Shown here one piece after another: positions 1 to 8,933 of a stretch of 64,000 bases of DNA. This DNA is from an uncultured Ruminococcus sp. Its GTDB lineage: Bacteria; Bacillota; Clostridia; Oscillospirales; CAG-272. A program made the translations under genes and the position numbers. The first letter of the stretch is position 1, and every line of letters begins with the position of its first letter. Location of the stretch: the NCBI GenBank assembly GCA_905202255.1, contig CAJKRH010000002.1:28807-92806 (forward strand). The letters run 5' to 3'. The notes below the pieces were generated by a model, which saw nothing but the letters and a program-made list of their open reading frames with translations, did no database searches and was not told the origin of the DNA.

Positions 1-350
1 TGCGCATAACCATAGATTCCGACGACGGAATCACGCTTGATGACTGCGAAAAGGTTCATCGCTTGATCGACCCTATTCTCGACGAGCTTGACCCCATAGA
101 CTGCTCATATCATCTGGAGGTTTCTTCCCCCGGGATAGAGCGCGAGCTTCGTAAGCCTTGGCACTATGAGAGCGCTGTAGGCGAAAAGATTGAGATACGC
201 CTTTTCTCGCCGGATGAGAGCGGCAAGAAGTCGTATACGGGAAAGCTCATCGGATTTGAAAACGGCATTGCCGTTATTTCAACCGATGCAGGAGACAAGA
301 GCTTCGATATTTCAAAAATAGCAAAAGCAAGCACTGTTTTTGACTTTTAA
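1..350 (+). CDS. rimP: Ribosome maturation factor RimP (5' truncated)
   Basis: RimP helps mature the 30S ribosomal subunit. The reading frame is open from base 3, so the N-terminal part lies outside the window. The visible part contains the family's LEVSSPGIER motif, which ends the N-terminal alpha/beta domain, followed by the small SH3-like C-terminal barrel ending FDISKIAKASTVFDF. It is the first visible gene of a rimP-nusA-ylxR-ylxQ-infB operon, the standard Firmicute order, with nusA starting 33 bases downstream. Identification is firm from motif and context; only the truncation limits it. Confidence 0.93.
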   Translation, partial: RITIDSDDGITLDDCEKVHRLIDPILDELDPIDCSYHLEVSSPGIERELRKPWHYESAVGEKIEIRLFSPDESGKKSYTGKLIGFENGIAVISTDAGDKSFDISKIAKASTVFDF

Positions 351-383
351 AAATAAGATTACGGAAAGGAATGGTCATAAAAA

Positions 384-1412
384 ATGAATACCGAATTTTT
401 CAATGCCCTTGACGCTCTCGAGAAAGAGCGCGGCATACCGAAAGAATATATGCTGGAAAAGGTTGAGGCGGCTCTCATCAGCGCCTTCAAGAGAGACAAC
501 GGCGGACGCACGAATGTGCGCGTTGTTCTCAATCCCGAGAAAAAGGATGTCAAGGTATACAGCCTCAAAGAGGTTGTGGAGACAGTAGAGGATCCCGAAA
601 CCCAGATTTCGCTCGAGGATGCCAAAAAGATAGGCAAAAAATATCAGATAGGTGACTTCTGCGAATTTGAAGTGAAAACCAAAAACTTCGGCAGAATCAG
701 CGCGCAGACGGCAAAGCAGGTCATAGTTCAGGGCATAAGAGAAGCCGAGCGCAGTATGCTCATACGCGAATACGAGAGCAAAAAGGAAGAGGTTGTCACG
801 GCGACTGTAGTCAAGATAGATCCCGTGAACGGAAATGCTATCGTAGATACCGGCACAAGCGAGGCAACACTGCTGAAGAGCGAACAGATCCCGGGCGAAA
901 GCTACGAGGTGGGCGACCACATAAAGGTTTTCGTTATGGAAGTAAAGAACGAGGTAAAGGGTCCGATAGTAACGCTTTCGCGCACGCACTTCGGTCTTGT
1001 AAAGAGGCTCTTCGAGCTTGAGGTTCCCGAGATACAGGACGGCACGGTCGTTATCCGCGGAATATCGCGCGAGGCGGGCTCGAGAACAAAGATAGCCGTA
1101 GAGAGCAGAGATGAGAATGTAGACCCCGTCGGCGCCTGCATAGGTAACCGCGGCAGTCGTATAAACGGCATAGTAAACGAGCTGAACGGCGAGAAGATAG
1201 ATGTCATTGCATACAGTGAGGATCCCGAGGCATTCGTCAAGGCGGCACTCTCTCCCGCAGAGGTAAAGAGCGTTTCCGTTGTCCCGGGAGAGAAGAGCTG
1301 CAGAGTTATCGTTCCCGAGGATCAGCTTTCGCTTGCCATAGGCAGAGAGGGTCAGAATGCGCGTCTTGCCGCAAGACTCACCGGCTACAAAATAGATATA
1401 AAAACATCATAA
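384..1412 (+). CDS. nusA: Transcription termination/antitermination protein NusA
   Basis: NusA binds RNA polymerase and nascent RNA and modulates pausing, termination and antitermination. At 342 residues it is the short Firmicute form: N-terminal polymerase-binding domain (about 1-125), S1 domain (about 135-200), and two KH domains with GNRGSRI and IGREGQNARLAARL signatures. The acidic C-terminal repeats of proteobacterial NusA are absent, as expected. A GGAAAGGA site lies about 14 bases upstream of the ATG. It is cotranscribed with rimP upstream and ylxR 27 bases downstream. Confidence 0.97.
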   Translation: MNTEFFNALDALEKERGIPKEYMLEKVEAALISAFKRDNGGRTNVRVVLNPEKKDVKVYSLKEVVETVEDPETQISLEDAKKIGKKYQIGDFCEFEVKTKNFGRISAQTAKQVIVQGIREAERSMLIREYESKKEEVVTATVVKIDPVNGNAIVDTGTSEATLLKSEQIPGESYEVGDHIKVFVMEVKNEVKGPIVTLSRTHFGLVKRLFELEVPEIQDGTVVIRGISREAGSRTKIAVESRDENVDPVGACIGNRGSRINGIVNELNGEKIDVIAYSEDPEAFVKAALSPAEVKSVSVVPGEKSCRVIVPEDQLSLAIGREGQNARLAARLTGYKIDIKTS

Positions 1413-1439
1413 TTCAAATAAACACGGAAAGGCAACGAT

Positions 1440-1697
1440 ATGAAAACAGAGCCTGAAAGAAAATGTGTCGGCTGCGGCGAAAAGAAGCCTAAAAGCGAGC
1501 TTATACGAATAGTCCGGCTTGCCGAAAGCAAGGATATAGAAATAGACAAAACAGGCAAGAAAGCGGGACGCGGCGCGTATATCTGTCCGAGTGCAAAATG
1601 CCTGAAAAAGGCAAGAAAGCGCCTCGAATCAAATCTCGAAGCCGCAATACCCGAAGAAATATTCGCAAGACTTGAATCGGAGATTGAAAATGACTGA
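1440..1697 (+). CDS. ylxR: YlxR family RNA-binding protein (RnpM-like)
   Basis: This 85-residue protein has the DUF448/YlxR signature: RKCVGCGEKKPKSELIRIVR near the N-terminus and GRGAYIC at about residue 40. Family members are small RNA-binding proteins, and one has been reported to modulate RNase P. The gene lies between nusA and the L7Ae-like gene, its invariant position in Firmicutes. Its 3' end overlaps the next gene by 8 bases, which suggests translational coupling. The function here is by family only. Confidence 0.92.
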   Translation: MKTEPERKCVGCGEKKPKSELIRIVRLAESKDIEIDKTGKKAGRGAYICPSAKCLKKARKRLESNLEAAIPEEIFARLESEIEND

Positions 1698-2004
1698 AAA
1701 AACAAAAAGCATACTCACATCGCTCGGTCTTGCAAAGCGGGCTGGCAAGCTTGCCATTGGTACGGACATGGCGTGCGACGCTGTCCGCGCTGGCAAGGCA
1801 AAGGTAGGAGTCGCAAGCAGTGCCGCATCGCAAAACTCGAAAAAACGCATTGAAAACTGTTTTTCATATTACGGTATCCGGCTTATATATATAGACTGCA
1901 CTACCGCAGAGCTGGGTGCGGCTTTCGGAAAGAGCGAAGCCGCGTGCGTAGCCGTTACTGACAGAAACTTGGCGGAGCTTGTTACCGGCAAGTGCGAACG
2001 ATAA
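1690..2004 (+). CDS. ylxQ: L7Ae/L30e family RNA-binding protein YlxQ
   Basis: This 104-residue protein of the ribosomal L7Ae/L30e/Gadd45 fold begins with a LGLAKRAGKLAIGTD motif typical of YlxQ and ends with the AVTDRNLAE segment. Relatives bind kink-turn RNA. The ATG at 1690 lies inside the end of ylxR. An in-frame TTG 18 bases earlier would add six unlikely residues, so 1690 is preferred. It is the fourth gene of the nusA-infB operon. The role in this organism is not established; the family call is secure. Confidence 0.88.
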   Translation: MTEKTKSILTSLGLAKRAGKLAIGTDMACDAVRAGKAKVGVASSAASQNSKKRIENCFSYYGIRLIYIDCTTAELGAAFGKSEAACVAVTDRNLAELVTGKCER

Positions 2005-2024
2005 GGAAAGGACGGGTGGAACTT

Positions 2025-4577
2025 ATGTTATCATCACAGAAGCTGAGAGTAAATCTGCTGGCAAAGGATCTTGAACTCAAAAGCAAGGAGCTGACGGATT
2101 TATTCACTGAATTCGGAATAACCGGAAAAACCTCCACGGCAACTGTTGAGCCGTGGGAATTCGAAGTCCTCATAGATAAGCTGACAGAGAGAAACCAGAT
2201 AACTAATATGGGAGATTATCTCTCGGGCAAGGCTATAATAAAGACGAAGAATTATCTTGAAAAAATAGAAAAAGAAGAGGCGGCAAAGAAAGCCGCAGAG
2301 GAAGCCGAGGCAAAGGCGAAAGCGGAAGCCGAAGCAAAAGCGGCAGCTGAAGCAAAGGCAAAGGCTGAAGCCGAGGCTGAAGCAAAAGCCAAGGCGGAAG
2401 CCGAAGCAAAAGCAAAAGCAAAAGCCGATGCGAGAGCGGCACAGCAGCAAAGAGGTGCAAGCAAATCGAGCGACAGATTTGCAAAGCCGAGCTTTGAGCG
2501 CGACAAGCAGAAGCCCGCGCAGCAGAGAAGCGACGACAAGAAGAAGCAGCAGACGATAGTCATGAGCGGAAATATGGCGGCGCCCACTCCCGAGCGCAAA
2601 ACGAGAATTGTCGATACGAGAACGACGCAGGTCGACCTCTCCAAATATGATGAGAGACTCGAAAACTTTGTTCCCGAATCGGCGCGCAGAAACAGCAATG
2701 CTTCCGACAGACAGAAGCTGAAAAAACAGCAGAACAAGAATCCTTATCCCGCCAAAGGCAAGGATAAGGATAAGGATCGCCAGAATATGGAGCGTATGAA
2801 GCGCGAACAGCAGGAGAAGGCAAAGAAGCAGAAGCTCAAGGTAAGCATTCCCGATGAGATAACCGTATCGGAGCTTGCTTCCCGCCTCAAGGTTACAGCC
2901 TCAGAGGTAGTAAAGCGTCTCATGCTTATGGGTGTAATGGCGACGCTCAATCAGACGGTCGATTTCGATACGGCATATCTCGTAGCCGACGAGCTCGGTG
3001 CCGAGGTTACAAAGGAAGTCGTCGTCACGATAGAAGAAAAGCTCTTTGACGAGGCTGAGGATTCTCCCGAGAGCCTTGTAGAGCGCGACCCCGTAGTCTG
3101 CGTTATGGGTCATGTCGACCACGGTAAGACATCGCTTCTCGATGCGATAAGACATACGAGAGTCACCGCAGGAGAAGCAGGCGGTATCACACAGCATATC
3201 GGTGCATACAGAGTAAACTGCAACGGCAAGAATATCACATTTCTCGATACCCCGGGTCACGCGGCATTCACGGCTATGCGTGCGCGCGGCGCGAAATCTA
3301 CGGATATCGCGATTCTCGTAGTTGCCGCAGACGATGGCATCATGCCGCAGACGGTAGAGGCTATAAACCATGCAAAGGCGGCAGGCGTTTCCATAATCGT
3401 TGCTATCAATAAGATGGATAAGCCCGCGGCAAATCCCGAGGCTGTAAAGCAGGGACTCACGCAGTATGACCTTGTTCCCGAGGAGTGGGGCGGAGATACG
3501 ATATGCGTTCCTGTTTCCGCGTTGACGAAAAAGGGCATCCCCGAACTTCTCGAGATGGTGCTTCTCGTAGCGGAAATGAAGGAGCTGAAAGCTAATCCCA
3601 ACCGCCGCGCAAAAGGTATCATAATAGAGGCGAGACTTGACAAGGGCAGAGGTCCCGTGGCAACGGTTCTTGTGCAGAACGGTACTCTTCATACAGGCGA
3701 TACGGTTATCGCCGGCACAACGGTCGGCAGAGTGCGTGCGATGACAAATGACCTCGGAAAGCTTGTCAAGGAGGCAGGTCCCTCTGTTCCCGTAGAGATA
3801 GTAGGTCTTTCCGATGTTCCGCAGGCGGGCGACGAATTCAACGCCGTCGAAAACGAGCGCATGGCGCGCGAGCTTGCCGAACAGCGCAAGGATAAAGAAA
3901 AGGAAGCGGAATTCACCGCTCACGCAAGAGTAAATCTCGACGAGCTCTTCAGCCAGATTAAGGACGGCGTAAAGGATCTCAATATCATCGTTAAAGCCGA
4001 TGTAAAGGGTTCTGCCGAGGCTGTCAAATCCTCGCTCGAAAAACTCTCGAATGACGAGGTTCATGTCAATGTCATCCATATGGGCGTCGGCGGCATTACA
4101 GAGGGCGATGTAACATTCGCCGCCGCTTCGAATGCCATCATCGTCGGCTTCAATGTCCGTCCCGATAAGCTTGCTATGGACAATGCCGCCGAGCAGGGTG
4201 TCGATGTCCGCACATACAGAATCATCTATGAATGCATAGAGGAGATAGAAGCCGCTATCAAGGGTATGCTCAAGCCTGTATACCGCGAGGTTATCCTCGG
4301 TCATGCCGAGGTGCGCCAGACTATCCATGTTTCCAGCGTCGGAACCATCGCAGGCTCGTATATTCAGGACGGTAAGATTACCCGCGCCGCTCAGATAAGA
4401 GTAGTGCGCGACGGCATAGTTATATTTGAGGATAAGATTGCCTCGCTCCGCCGTTTCAAGGACGATGTCAAGGAAGTTGCATCGGGCTATGAATGCGGTA
4501 TAGGACTGGAAAAATTCAATGATATCAAAGAAGGCGATATACTCGAAGCATTTATAATGGAGCAGGTCGCAAGATAA
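2025..4577 (+). CDS. infB: Translation initiation factor IF-2
   Basis: IF-2 is the GTPase that delivers initiator fMet-tRNA to the 30S subunit and promotes subunit joining. The 850-residue product has an IF2_N helical domain at the start, a lysine/alanine/glutamate-rich low-complexity arm at about 85-145 (imperfect KAEAEAKA-type repeats), a second IF2_N module, then the G domain with GHVDHGKT at about 362, DTPGHAAF, NKMDKP and SAL, followed by the EF-Tu-like and C-terminal fMet-tRNA-binding domains. ATG 2025 is preferred; an in-frame GTG at 2016 sits closer to the GGAAAGGA site and cannot be excluded. The usual downstream partner rbfA is absent. Confidence 0.97.
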   Translation: MLSSQKLRVNLLAKDLELKSKELTDLFTEFGITGKTSTATVEPWEFEVLIDKLTERNQITNMGDYLSGKAIIKTKNYLEKIEKEEAAKKAAEEAEAKAKAEAEAKAAAEAKAKAEAEAEAKAKAEAEAKAKAKADARAAQQQRGASKSSDRFAKPSFERDKQKPAQQRSDDKKKQQTIVMSGNMAAPTPERKTRIVDTRTTQVDLSKYDERLENFVPESARRNSNASDRQKLKKQQNKNPYPAKGKDKDKDRQNMERMKREQQEKAKKQKLKVSIPDEITVSELASRLKVTASEVVKRLMLMGVMATLNQTVDFDTAYLVADELGAEVTKEVVVTIEEKLFDEAEDSPESLVERDPVVCVMGHVDHGKTSLLDAIRHTRVTAGEAGGITQHIGAYRVNCNGKNITFLDTPGHAAFTAMRARGAKSTDIAILVVAADDGIMPQTVEAINHAKAAGVSIIVAINKMDKPAANPEAVKQGLTQYDLVPEEWGGDTICVPVSALTKKGIPELLEMVLLVAEMKELKANPNRRAKGIIIEARLDKGRGPVATVLVQNGTLHTGDTVIAGTTVGRVRAMTNDLGKLVKEAGPSVPVEIVGLSDVPQAGDEFNAVENERMARELAEQRKDKEKEAEFTAHARVNLDELFSQIKDGVKDLNIIVKADVKGSAEAVKSSLEKLSNDEVHVNVIHMGVGGITEGDVTFAAASNAIIVGFNVRPDKLAMDNAAEQGVDVRTYRIIYECIEEIEAAIKGMLKPVYREVILGHAEVRQTIHVSSVGTIAGSYIQDGKITRAAQIRVVRDGIVIFEDKIASLRRFKDDVKEVASGYECGIGLEKFNDIKEGDILEAFIMEQVAR

Positions 4578-4589
4578 CGGAGGTATAAA

Positions 4590-6569
4590 ATGAATTTCAG
4601 ACAGGTACACCTTGATTTTCACACGAGCGGCGAAATAGAGAATATAGGCAGCCGTTTTTCAAAGGAGCAGTTTCAGAATGCGCTGAAAATGGGGCATGTC
4701 AACTCGATAACGCTCTTTTCCAAGTGCCACCACGGATGGGCTTACCATCCGTCGGAGGCAAATACCATGCATCCGCATCTTGATTTCGACCTGCTCGGTG
4801 CAGAGATAGAGGCGGCGCACGAAATAGGAGTAAAAACACCGATTTATATTTCCGCAGGGCTTGATGAAAAGATGGCTCGACTTCATCCCGACTGGCTCTA
4901 CCGCAATGCGGACGAAAGCACGGAATGGGTTAAGAATTTCACCGTTCCGGGATATCACCGCATGTGCATGAATTCTCCGTATCTCGATTATCTGCTGGCG
5001 CAGATAGAAGAGGTGCTCGAGAGATATGACGGCGACGGAATATTTCTCGATATCGTAGGCGTTTTCCCCTGCTACTGTCAGCACTGCGTAGCCAAAATGC
5101 GCGAACGCGGCTGGGATCCTTATGCTCCCGACAATGCCTACAGACTCGGCGTGGAAACATATATGAACTATCTGCGCCGCGTGCGTGAAACGGTAGACAA
5201 GCATAAGCCCGGGCATCCCGTATTTCACAATGCGGGTCACCTCTCGGCAGGCAGAAGAGAATTTGCCTATCTCAATACGCATCTCGAGCTTGAGAGCCTT
5301 CCCACCGGCGGCTGGGGATATGACCATTTCCCGCTTTCCGCCGCATACGCGAGAACGCTCGGCATGGAATTTCTCGGCATGACGGGCAAATTTCATCTCA
5401 GCTGGGGCGAATTCGGCGGCTTCAAGCATCCGAATGCTCTGCGCTATGAGGCATCGCTCTCAATTGCAAACGGAGCGAAGGTTTCGATAGGCGACCAGCT
5501 TCATCCGCTCGGCTTCATGGAGCCTGCAACATACAAACTCATCGGCGAAGCTTTCAAGGAGGTTGAGGAAAAGGAACCTTGGCTTGACGGTGTCGAAAGC
5601 GTAGCGGATATCGCACTGCTTTCGCAGGAAGCGCTTTTCGCTCATATGAGCCCTGAAAAAGACCCTCCCGGCAAGCGCTCATGGATAGGAAGCACGGGTG
5701 CCTCGAGAATTCTTCTCGAGGGCAAGTACCTTTTTGATATGGTGGATACGGAGGCGGATCTTTCGAAATATAAGCTCGTTATCCTCACGGATGACAGCAT
5801 CATCGATGATGAGGTTGCCGAAAAGCTCCGCGAGTTTACTGAAAACGGCGGCAAAATCCTTGCCACGGGTGACAGCACACTAATGAATGACGGAAGCGGC
5901 TTTGCCTTTGACCTCGGTGCAAAATACATCGGTTCATGCAAGTATAATCCGACATATCTCCATCCGAAATTTGAAATGGAGGGGCTCTATGATTCGGCTT
6001 ATGTGATATATCAGCCCTGCAACGATATAGAGGCGACAGGCGATGTCCTCGCATACAGAGAGGACCCTTATTTCAACCGCTCGACATTTAAGTTTTCCTC
6101 GCATCAGCACACGCCCAACGATCCCGAAAAGGTTTCTCCCGCGATAACGGTGGGCGCGGACGGCGCGTATATTTCGTTCAGACTCTTCAGCGAGTACGCA
6201 ACAAAAGGTTCGCTCATCGCAAAGCAGGTAATCAAGCATGTTATAGATGTTCTCCTCGGAGAAAACAAGACGCTGACCACAAGCCTGCCTGCGCAGGGCG
6301 TGGTAACGCTGATGAATCAGGTTGCCGAGAGACGCCTTGTAAATCATCTGCTCTATGCTTCTCCCGTCAAGCGCGGTAACGGCGTTGAGGTTATCGAGGA
6401 TATCGTTCCCGTATATAATACCGAGGTTTCGATAAAGCTCGACAGAGAGCCGGAGAGAGTTTATCTCGCCCCGCAGGACAGAGATATAGACTTTGACTAC
6501 ACAGACGGCATACTGACTTACACGCTTGATAAGCTCGAGTGCCACCAGATGGTAGTAATAGAATATTGA
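4590..6569 (+). CDS. Glycoside hydrolase with beta-galactosidase-trimerisation-like domain (GH151/GHL6-like, possible alpha-L-fucosidase)
   Basis: The 659-residue protein has no signal peptide, so it is likely intracellular. The N-terminal 330 residues look like a TIM-barrel hydrolase of the GHL6 type (HLDFHTSGE at the start, DGIFLDIVG at about 150). About 340-560 resembles the beta-galactosidase trimerisation domain (KLVILTDDS...LREFTENGGKILATGDS), and a small beta-rich C-terminal domain follows. This architecture is shared with GH151 alpha-L-fucosidases. An L-fucose isomerase at 18.7 kb is compatible but not adjacent. A strong GGAGG precedes ATG 4590. It sits only 12 bases after infB, so it is probably cotranscribed with a translation operon, which is odd for a sugar hydrolase. 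Substrate is inferred. Confidence 0.7.
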   Translation: MNFRQVHLDFHTSGEIENIGSRFSKEQFQNALKMGHVNSITLFSKCHHGWAYHPSEANTMHPHLDFDLLGAEIEAAHEIGVKTPIYISAGLDEKMARLHPDWLYRNADESTEWVKNFTVPGYHRMCMNSPYLDYLLAQIEEVLERYDGDGIFLDIVGVFPCYCQHCVAKMRERGWDPYAPDNAYRLGVETYMNYLRRVRETVDKHKPGHPVFHNAGHLSAGRREFAYLNTHLELESLPTGGWGYDHFPLSAAYARTLGMEFLGMTGKFHLSWGEFGGFKHPNALRYEASLSIANGAKVSIGDQLHPLGFMEPATYKLIGEAFKEVEEKEPWLDGVESVADIALLSQEALFAHMSPEKDPPGKRSWIGSTGASRILLEGKYLFDMVDTEADLSKYKLVILTDDSIIDDEVAEKLREFTENGGKILATGDSTLMNDGSGFAFDLGAKYIGSCKYNPTYLHPKFEMEGLYDSAYVIYQPCNDIEATGDVLAYREDPYFNRSTFKFSSHQHTPNDPEKVSPAITVGADGAYISFRLFSEYATKGSLIAKQVIKHVIDVLLGENKTLTTSLPAQGVVTLMNQVAERRLVNHLLYASPVKRGNGVEVIEDIVPVYNTEVSIKLDREPERVYLAPQDRDIDFDYTDGILTYTLDKLECHQMVVIEY

Positions 6570-6575
6570 CTTTCA

Positions 6576-6614
6576 ATCCCCTTGCCGGATTTCGGTAAGG
6601 GGATATATTTTATT
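6576..6614 (+). terminator. Intrinsic terminator of the infB/glycosidase operon
   Basis: A 12-bp stem, ATCCCCTTGCCG pairing with CGGTAAGGGGAT with one G-U pair, closes a 5-base loop and is followed by a T-rich run. It starts 6 bases after the glycosidase stop codon. Confidence 0.85.
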
Positions 6615-6644
6615 TTAAAATCAAGCGAAAATTGTCAAATATGC

Positions 6645-6673
6645 TTTACATTCCGAAAACGGTGTGATATACT
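6645..6673 (+). promoter_or_regulatory. SigA-type promoter of the lysR gene
   Basis: TTTACA and TATACT are separated by exactly 17 bases, with an expected start site about 36 bases before the lysR ATG. Confidence 0.65.
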
Positions 6674-6715
6674 GTAATTGTAATAATCAAATTGCCATCA
6701 TAACCGGAGAGAATT

Positions 6716-7594
6716 ATGGAAAACAGACTTCTGAAATATTTTCTTGTAGTAGCGCAGGAGGAAAACATCACGCGAGCCGCCGAGATTCTCCATGTATCAC
6801 AGCCCGCGCTTTCAAAGCAGATGATGCAGCTGGAAAACGAGCTCGGAGCGACTCTTTTCATTCGCGGCAAGCGCTCGCTTACGCTGACGGAGGAGGGAAG
6901 ATTCTTGCGCGGCAGAGCGAGGGAAATCGTTGCGCTGACGGAGAAAACCGAGCGCGATTTCAAGGACGGTATCGTTTCATATAACGGCATCATCGCCATC
7001 GGAATGGGCGAAACATCGGCGAGCCGTCGGCTCGGAGAGCTTGCTGTTGAGTTTTCAAAGAGCTATCCCGATGTGAAATTCGATTTTTATTCCGCGACTG
7101 CCGACAGCGTAAAGGAACGCATAGAAAAAGGCGTGCTTGATGCGGGACTTATTATCGAACCCGCTATTGACCTTGCCAAATACGATTTTCTGCGATTTCC
7201 CGAAAAAGAGCGGTGGGGTGTGCTTGTTTCTGCGGAAAATCCGCTTTTTCGGAAAGAATCCGTATCAAAGAGTGACCTCGTCGGAGAGCGGCTTTTCGTG
7301 CCGTTCCGCATCAGAAATCAACTCGAGGAGATATTCGGCATATCGATTCACAGCCCGAATGTTTTCGGCACGCACAATCTGCTCGGCAATGTTGCCACTC
7401 TGGTGCGCGAGAATGCAGGCGCGTCGATAACTATCGAGGGCGCAACGGAGCTTTATGACAAGCGCACGCTCGGATGGCGACCTTTTGAACCCGAAATCAT
7501 CCTTTCCAGTGTCCTTATCTGGAAAAAACACAAAGCCGCTTCGCCGAGCGCCGCAAAATTCATTGAATTTGTGGAACATTCCATTCGGTTATGA
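6716..7594 (+). CDS. LysR family transcriptional regulator
   Basis: The 292-residue regulator has an N-terminal winged helix-turn-helix (residues 1-60, with NITRAAEILHVSQPALSKQ as the recognition region) and a periplasmic-binding-protein-like effector domain from about 90. It precedes a nine-gene redox operon on the same strand and most likely controls it. The effector is unknown. LysR genes next to flavodoxin/cupin/aldo-keto-reductase clusters are common in gut Firmicutes, which supports a role in responding to electrophile or redox stress, but this is inference. Confidence 0.92.
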   Translation: MENRLLKYFLVVAQEENITRAAEILHVSQPALSKQMMQLENELGATLFIRGKRSLTLTEEGRFLRGRAREIVALTEKTERDFKDGIVSYNGIIAIGMGETSASRRLGELAVEFSKSYPDVKFDFYSATADSVKERIEKGVLDAGLIIEPAIDLAKYDFLRFPEKERWGVLVSAENPLFRKESVSKSDLVGERLFVPFRIRNQLEEIFGISIHSPNVFGTHNLLGNVATLVRENAGASITIEGATELYDKRTLGWRPFEPEIILSSVLIWKKHKAASPSAAKFIEFVEHSIRL

Positions 7595-7615
7595 TTTATA
7601 ATTAAAAATAAGTAT

Positions 7616-7644
7616 TTTACATGGAATAATTTTCGTGATATAAT
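7616..7644 (+). promoter_or_regulatory. SigA-type promoter for the redox operon
   Basis: TTTACA and TATAAT are separated by 17 bases. The TTTACAT -35 region matches the lysR promoter's -35 region, and GGAACATTCC-like sequence lies just upstream (7572-7583), so one LysR site may serve both promoters; that shared control is inference. Confidence 0.65.
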
Positions 7645-7684
7645 AAGCGTGAAAAAGGCGAAAGCCCTGCTCACGCTTATTTTT
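7645..7684 (+). terminator. Intrinsic terminator after lysR, overlapping the next promoter
   Basis: AAGCGTGA pairs with TCACGCTT around an inner GGC-GAAA-GCC hairpin, and ATTTTTT follows. The 5' arm begins at the end of the -10 box, so transcripts from the 7616 promoter would miss that arm and escape, while readthrough from lysR would be terminated. Confidence 0.7.
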
Positions 7685-7696
7685 TCGGAGATTATT

Positions 7697-8253
7697 ATGC
7701 GAAGTATCATTGAAAGAGACCTTTCGGGAGAGCCTGTGTCGATTGACGATGCGGACTACGGCAAAATCAAAAAAATCATTGCAAACGCAAAGCGGCTGAC
7801 GCAGGAAATGAATACCACGGTCTGCGATGCGGCGACTGCGCGTAAATATTTCAGCGAAATCACAGGGCAGGCTGTGGCGAAGATTTTAATCTGAATCCGC
7901 CGTTTTATACGGATTTCGGGCGGAATATACGCGTGGGCTAGCGCGTATTCATAAATTTCGGCTGCACATTTATGGACAGGGGCGGAGTCACCATAGGCGA
8001 TGATGCTTTCATCGCGCCGCAGGTTCAGCTTATTACGGAAAATCACGGGCTCGAACCCGACAGACGGCGGTATATCACCTCGCGCCCGATTATCATAGGA
8101 AAAAATGTCTGGATTGGTGCCGGCGCGATAATTCTTCCGGGCGTGCACATCGGAGACGGTGCCGTCGTCGGTGCGGGCAGTGTTGTGACAAAGGATGTTC
8201 CGGCAAATACGGTTGTTGCGGGGAATCCCACAAAGTCGATAAAGAAGATATAG
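7697..8253 (+). pseudogene. Sugar O-acetyltransferase (maltose/galactoside acetyltransferase family), broken
   Basis: Two reading frames together make one full-length left-handed beta-helix acetyltransferase. The first runs from ATG 7697 (good CGGAG site) through the Maa N-terminal domain to FSEITGQAV. A one-base loss near 7877-7879 moves the rest into another frame, which reads EDFNLNPPFYTDFGRNIRVG, then hits an in-frame TAG at 7939-7941 where the family has Lys, and continues with FINFGCTFMDRGG and hexapeptide repeats to PANTVVAGNPTKSIKKI. Two independent lesions argue for decay rather than a sequencing error. A second initiation at ATG 7972 would lack the catalytic first coils. Confidence 0.85.
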
Positions 8254-8265
8254 GAGGATGAAATT

Positions 8266-8916
8266 ATGAAAAAAAGTAAGCTGATTTTATGCCTGATGGT
8301 GCTTATCTGCGCGGCTGTTTTCATCTTTTCCGCCTGCGCAAACGGAAGCGGAAATGACGCGACAGGAACGACTACCGAAAGCACGGGAACCACGGAATCG
8401 GGCGAAAATATAACTCCACCCGAGAAAAAATCAAGGATTCTCATCGCTTATTTTTCCTGCACGGGCAATACGAAAGCGGTCGCCGAGAAAATAGCATCGC
8501 TTACGGGCGCGGAGATTTACGAAATCGTCCCCGCGGAGCCGTATACTTCGGCTGACCTAAACTACAGCGACAGCAATTGCCGCGCAAACCGCGAGATGAA
8601 TGACCCTGACGCGCGCCCGCAGATTGCAGGTGCCGAAATCGACTTTTCCGAATATGATACGGTCATCATCGGCTATCCTATATGGTGGGGCACGATGCCG
8701 AAAATCATAAATACTTTCCTTGATAAATATGACCTAAGCGGCAAAACCGTTCTGCCTTTCTGCACATCGGGTAGCAGCGGCATATCAAGGTCGGTTTCCG
8801 AAATCAGAACATCCGAGCCTGCGGCGACTGTAAAAGACGGGCTTCGTGCCACAGGCGCAGGCGATGTAAATCTCGAAAAATGGCTTTGCGACGGCGGAGC
8901 AATCGAAATAAAATGA
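8266..8916 (+). CDS. Flavodoxin-domain lipoprotein
   Basis: The 216-residue protein begins with a lipoprotein signal (hydrophobic 6-20, lipobox FSAC with Cys24), a Thr/Ser/Gly-rich spacer, and a flavodoxin_4 domain from about 60: YFSCTGNTKAVAEKIA binds FMN phosphate, and GYPIWWGTMPKIINTFL contacts the isoalloxazine. It would be a membrane-anchored electron carrier on the outer face of the cytoplasmic membrane. It is part of the LysR-linked redox operon and is paralogous to the cytoplasmic flavodoxin at 10585. The redox partner is unknown. Confidence 0.88.
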   Translation: MKKSKLILCLMVLICAAVFIFSACANGSGNDATGTTTESTGTTESGENITPPEKKSRILIAYFSCTGNTKAVAEKIASLTGAEIYEIVPAEPYTSADLNYSDSNCRANREMNDPDARPQIAGAEIDFSEYDTVIIGYPIWWGTMPKIINTFLDKYDLSGKTVLPFCTSGSSGISRSVSEIRTSEPAATVKDGLRATGAGDVNLEKWLCDGGAIEIK

Positions 8917-8933
8917 ATACGGAGGAAAAGCGC

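Noticed and set aside
2901..4622. 573-residue open frame on the minus strand opposite infB
   Set aside because: It mirrors the real gene's codon bias, has no recognisable motif and no ribosome site; infB on the other strand is certain.
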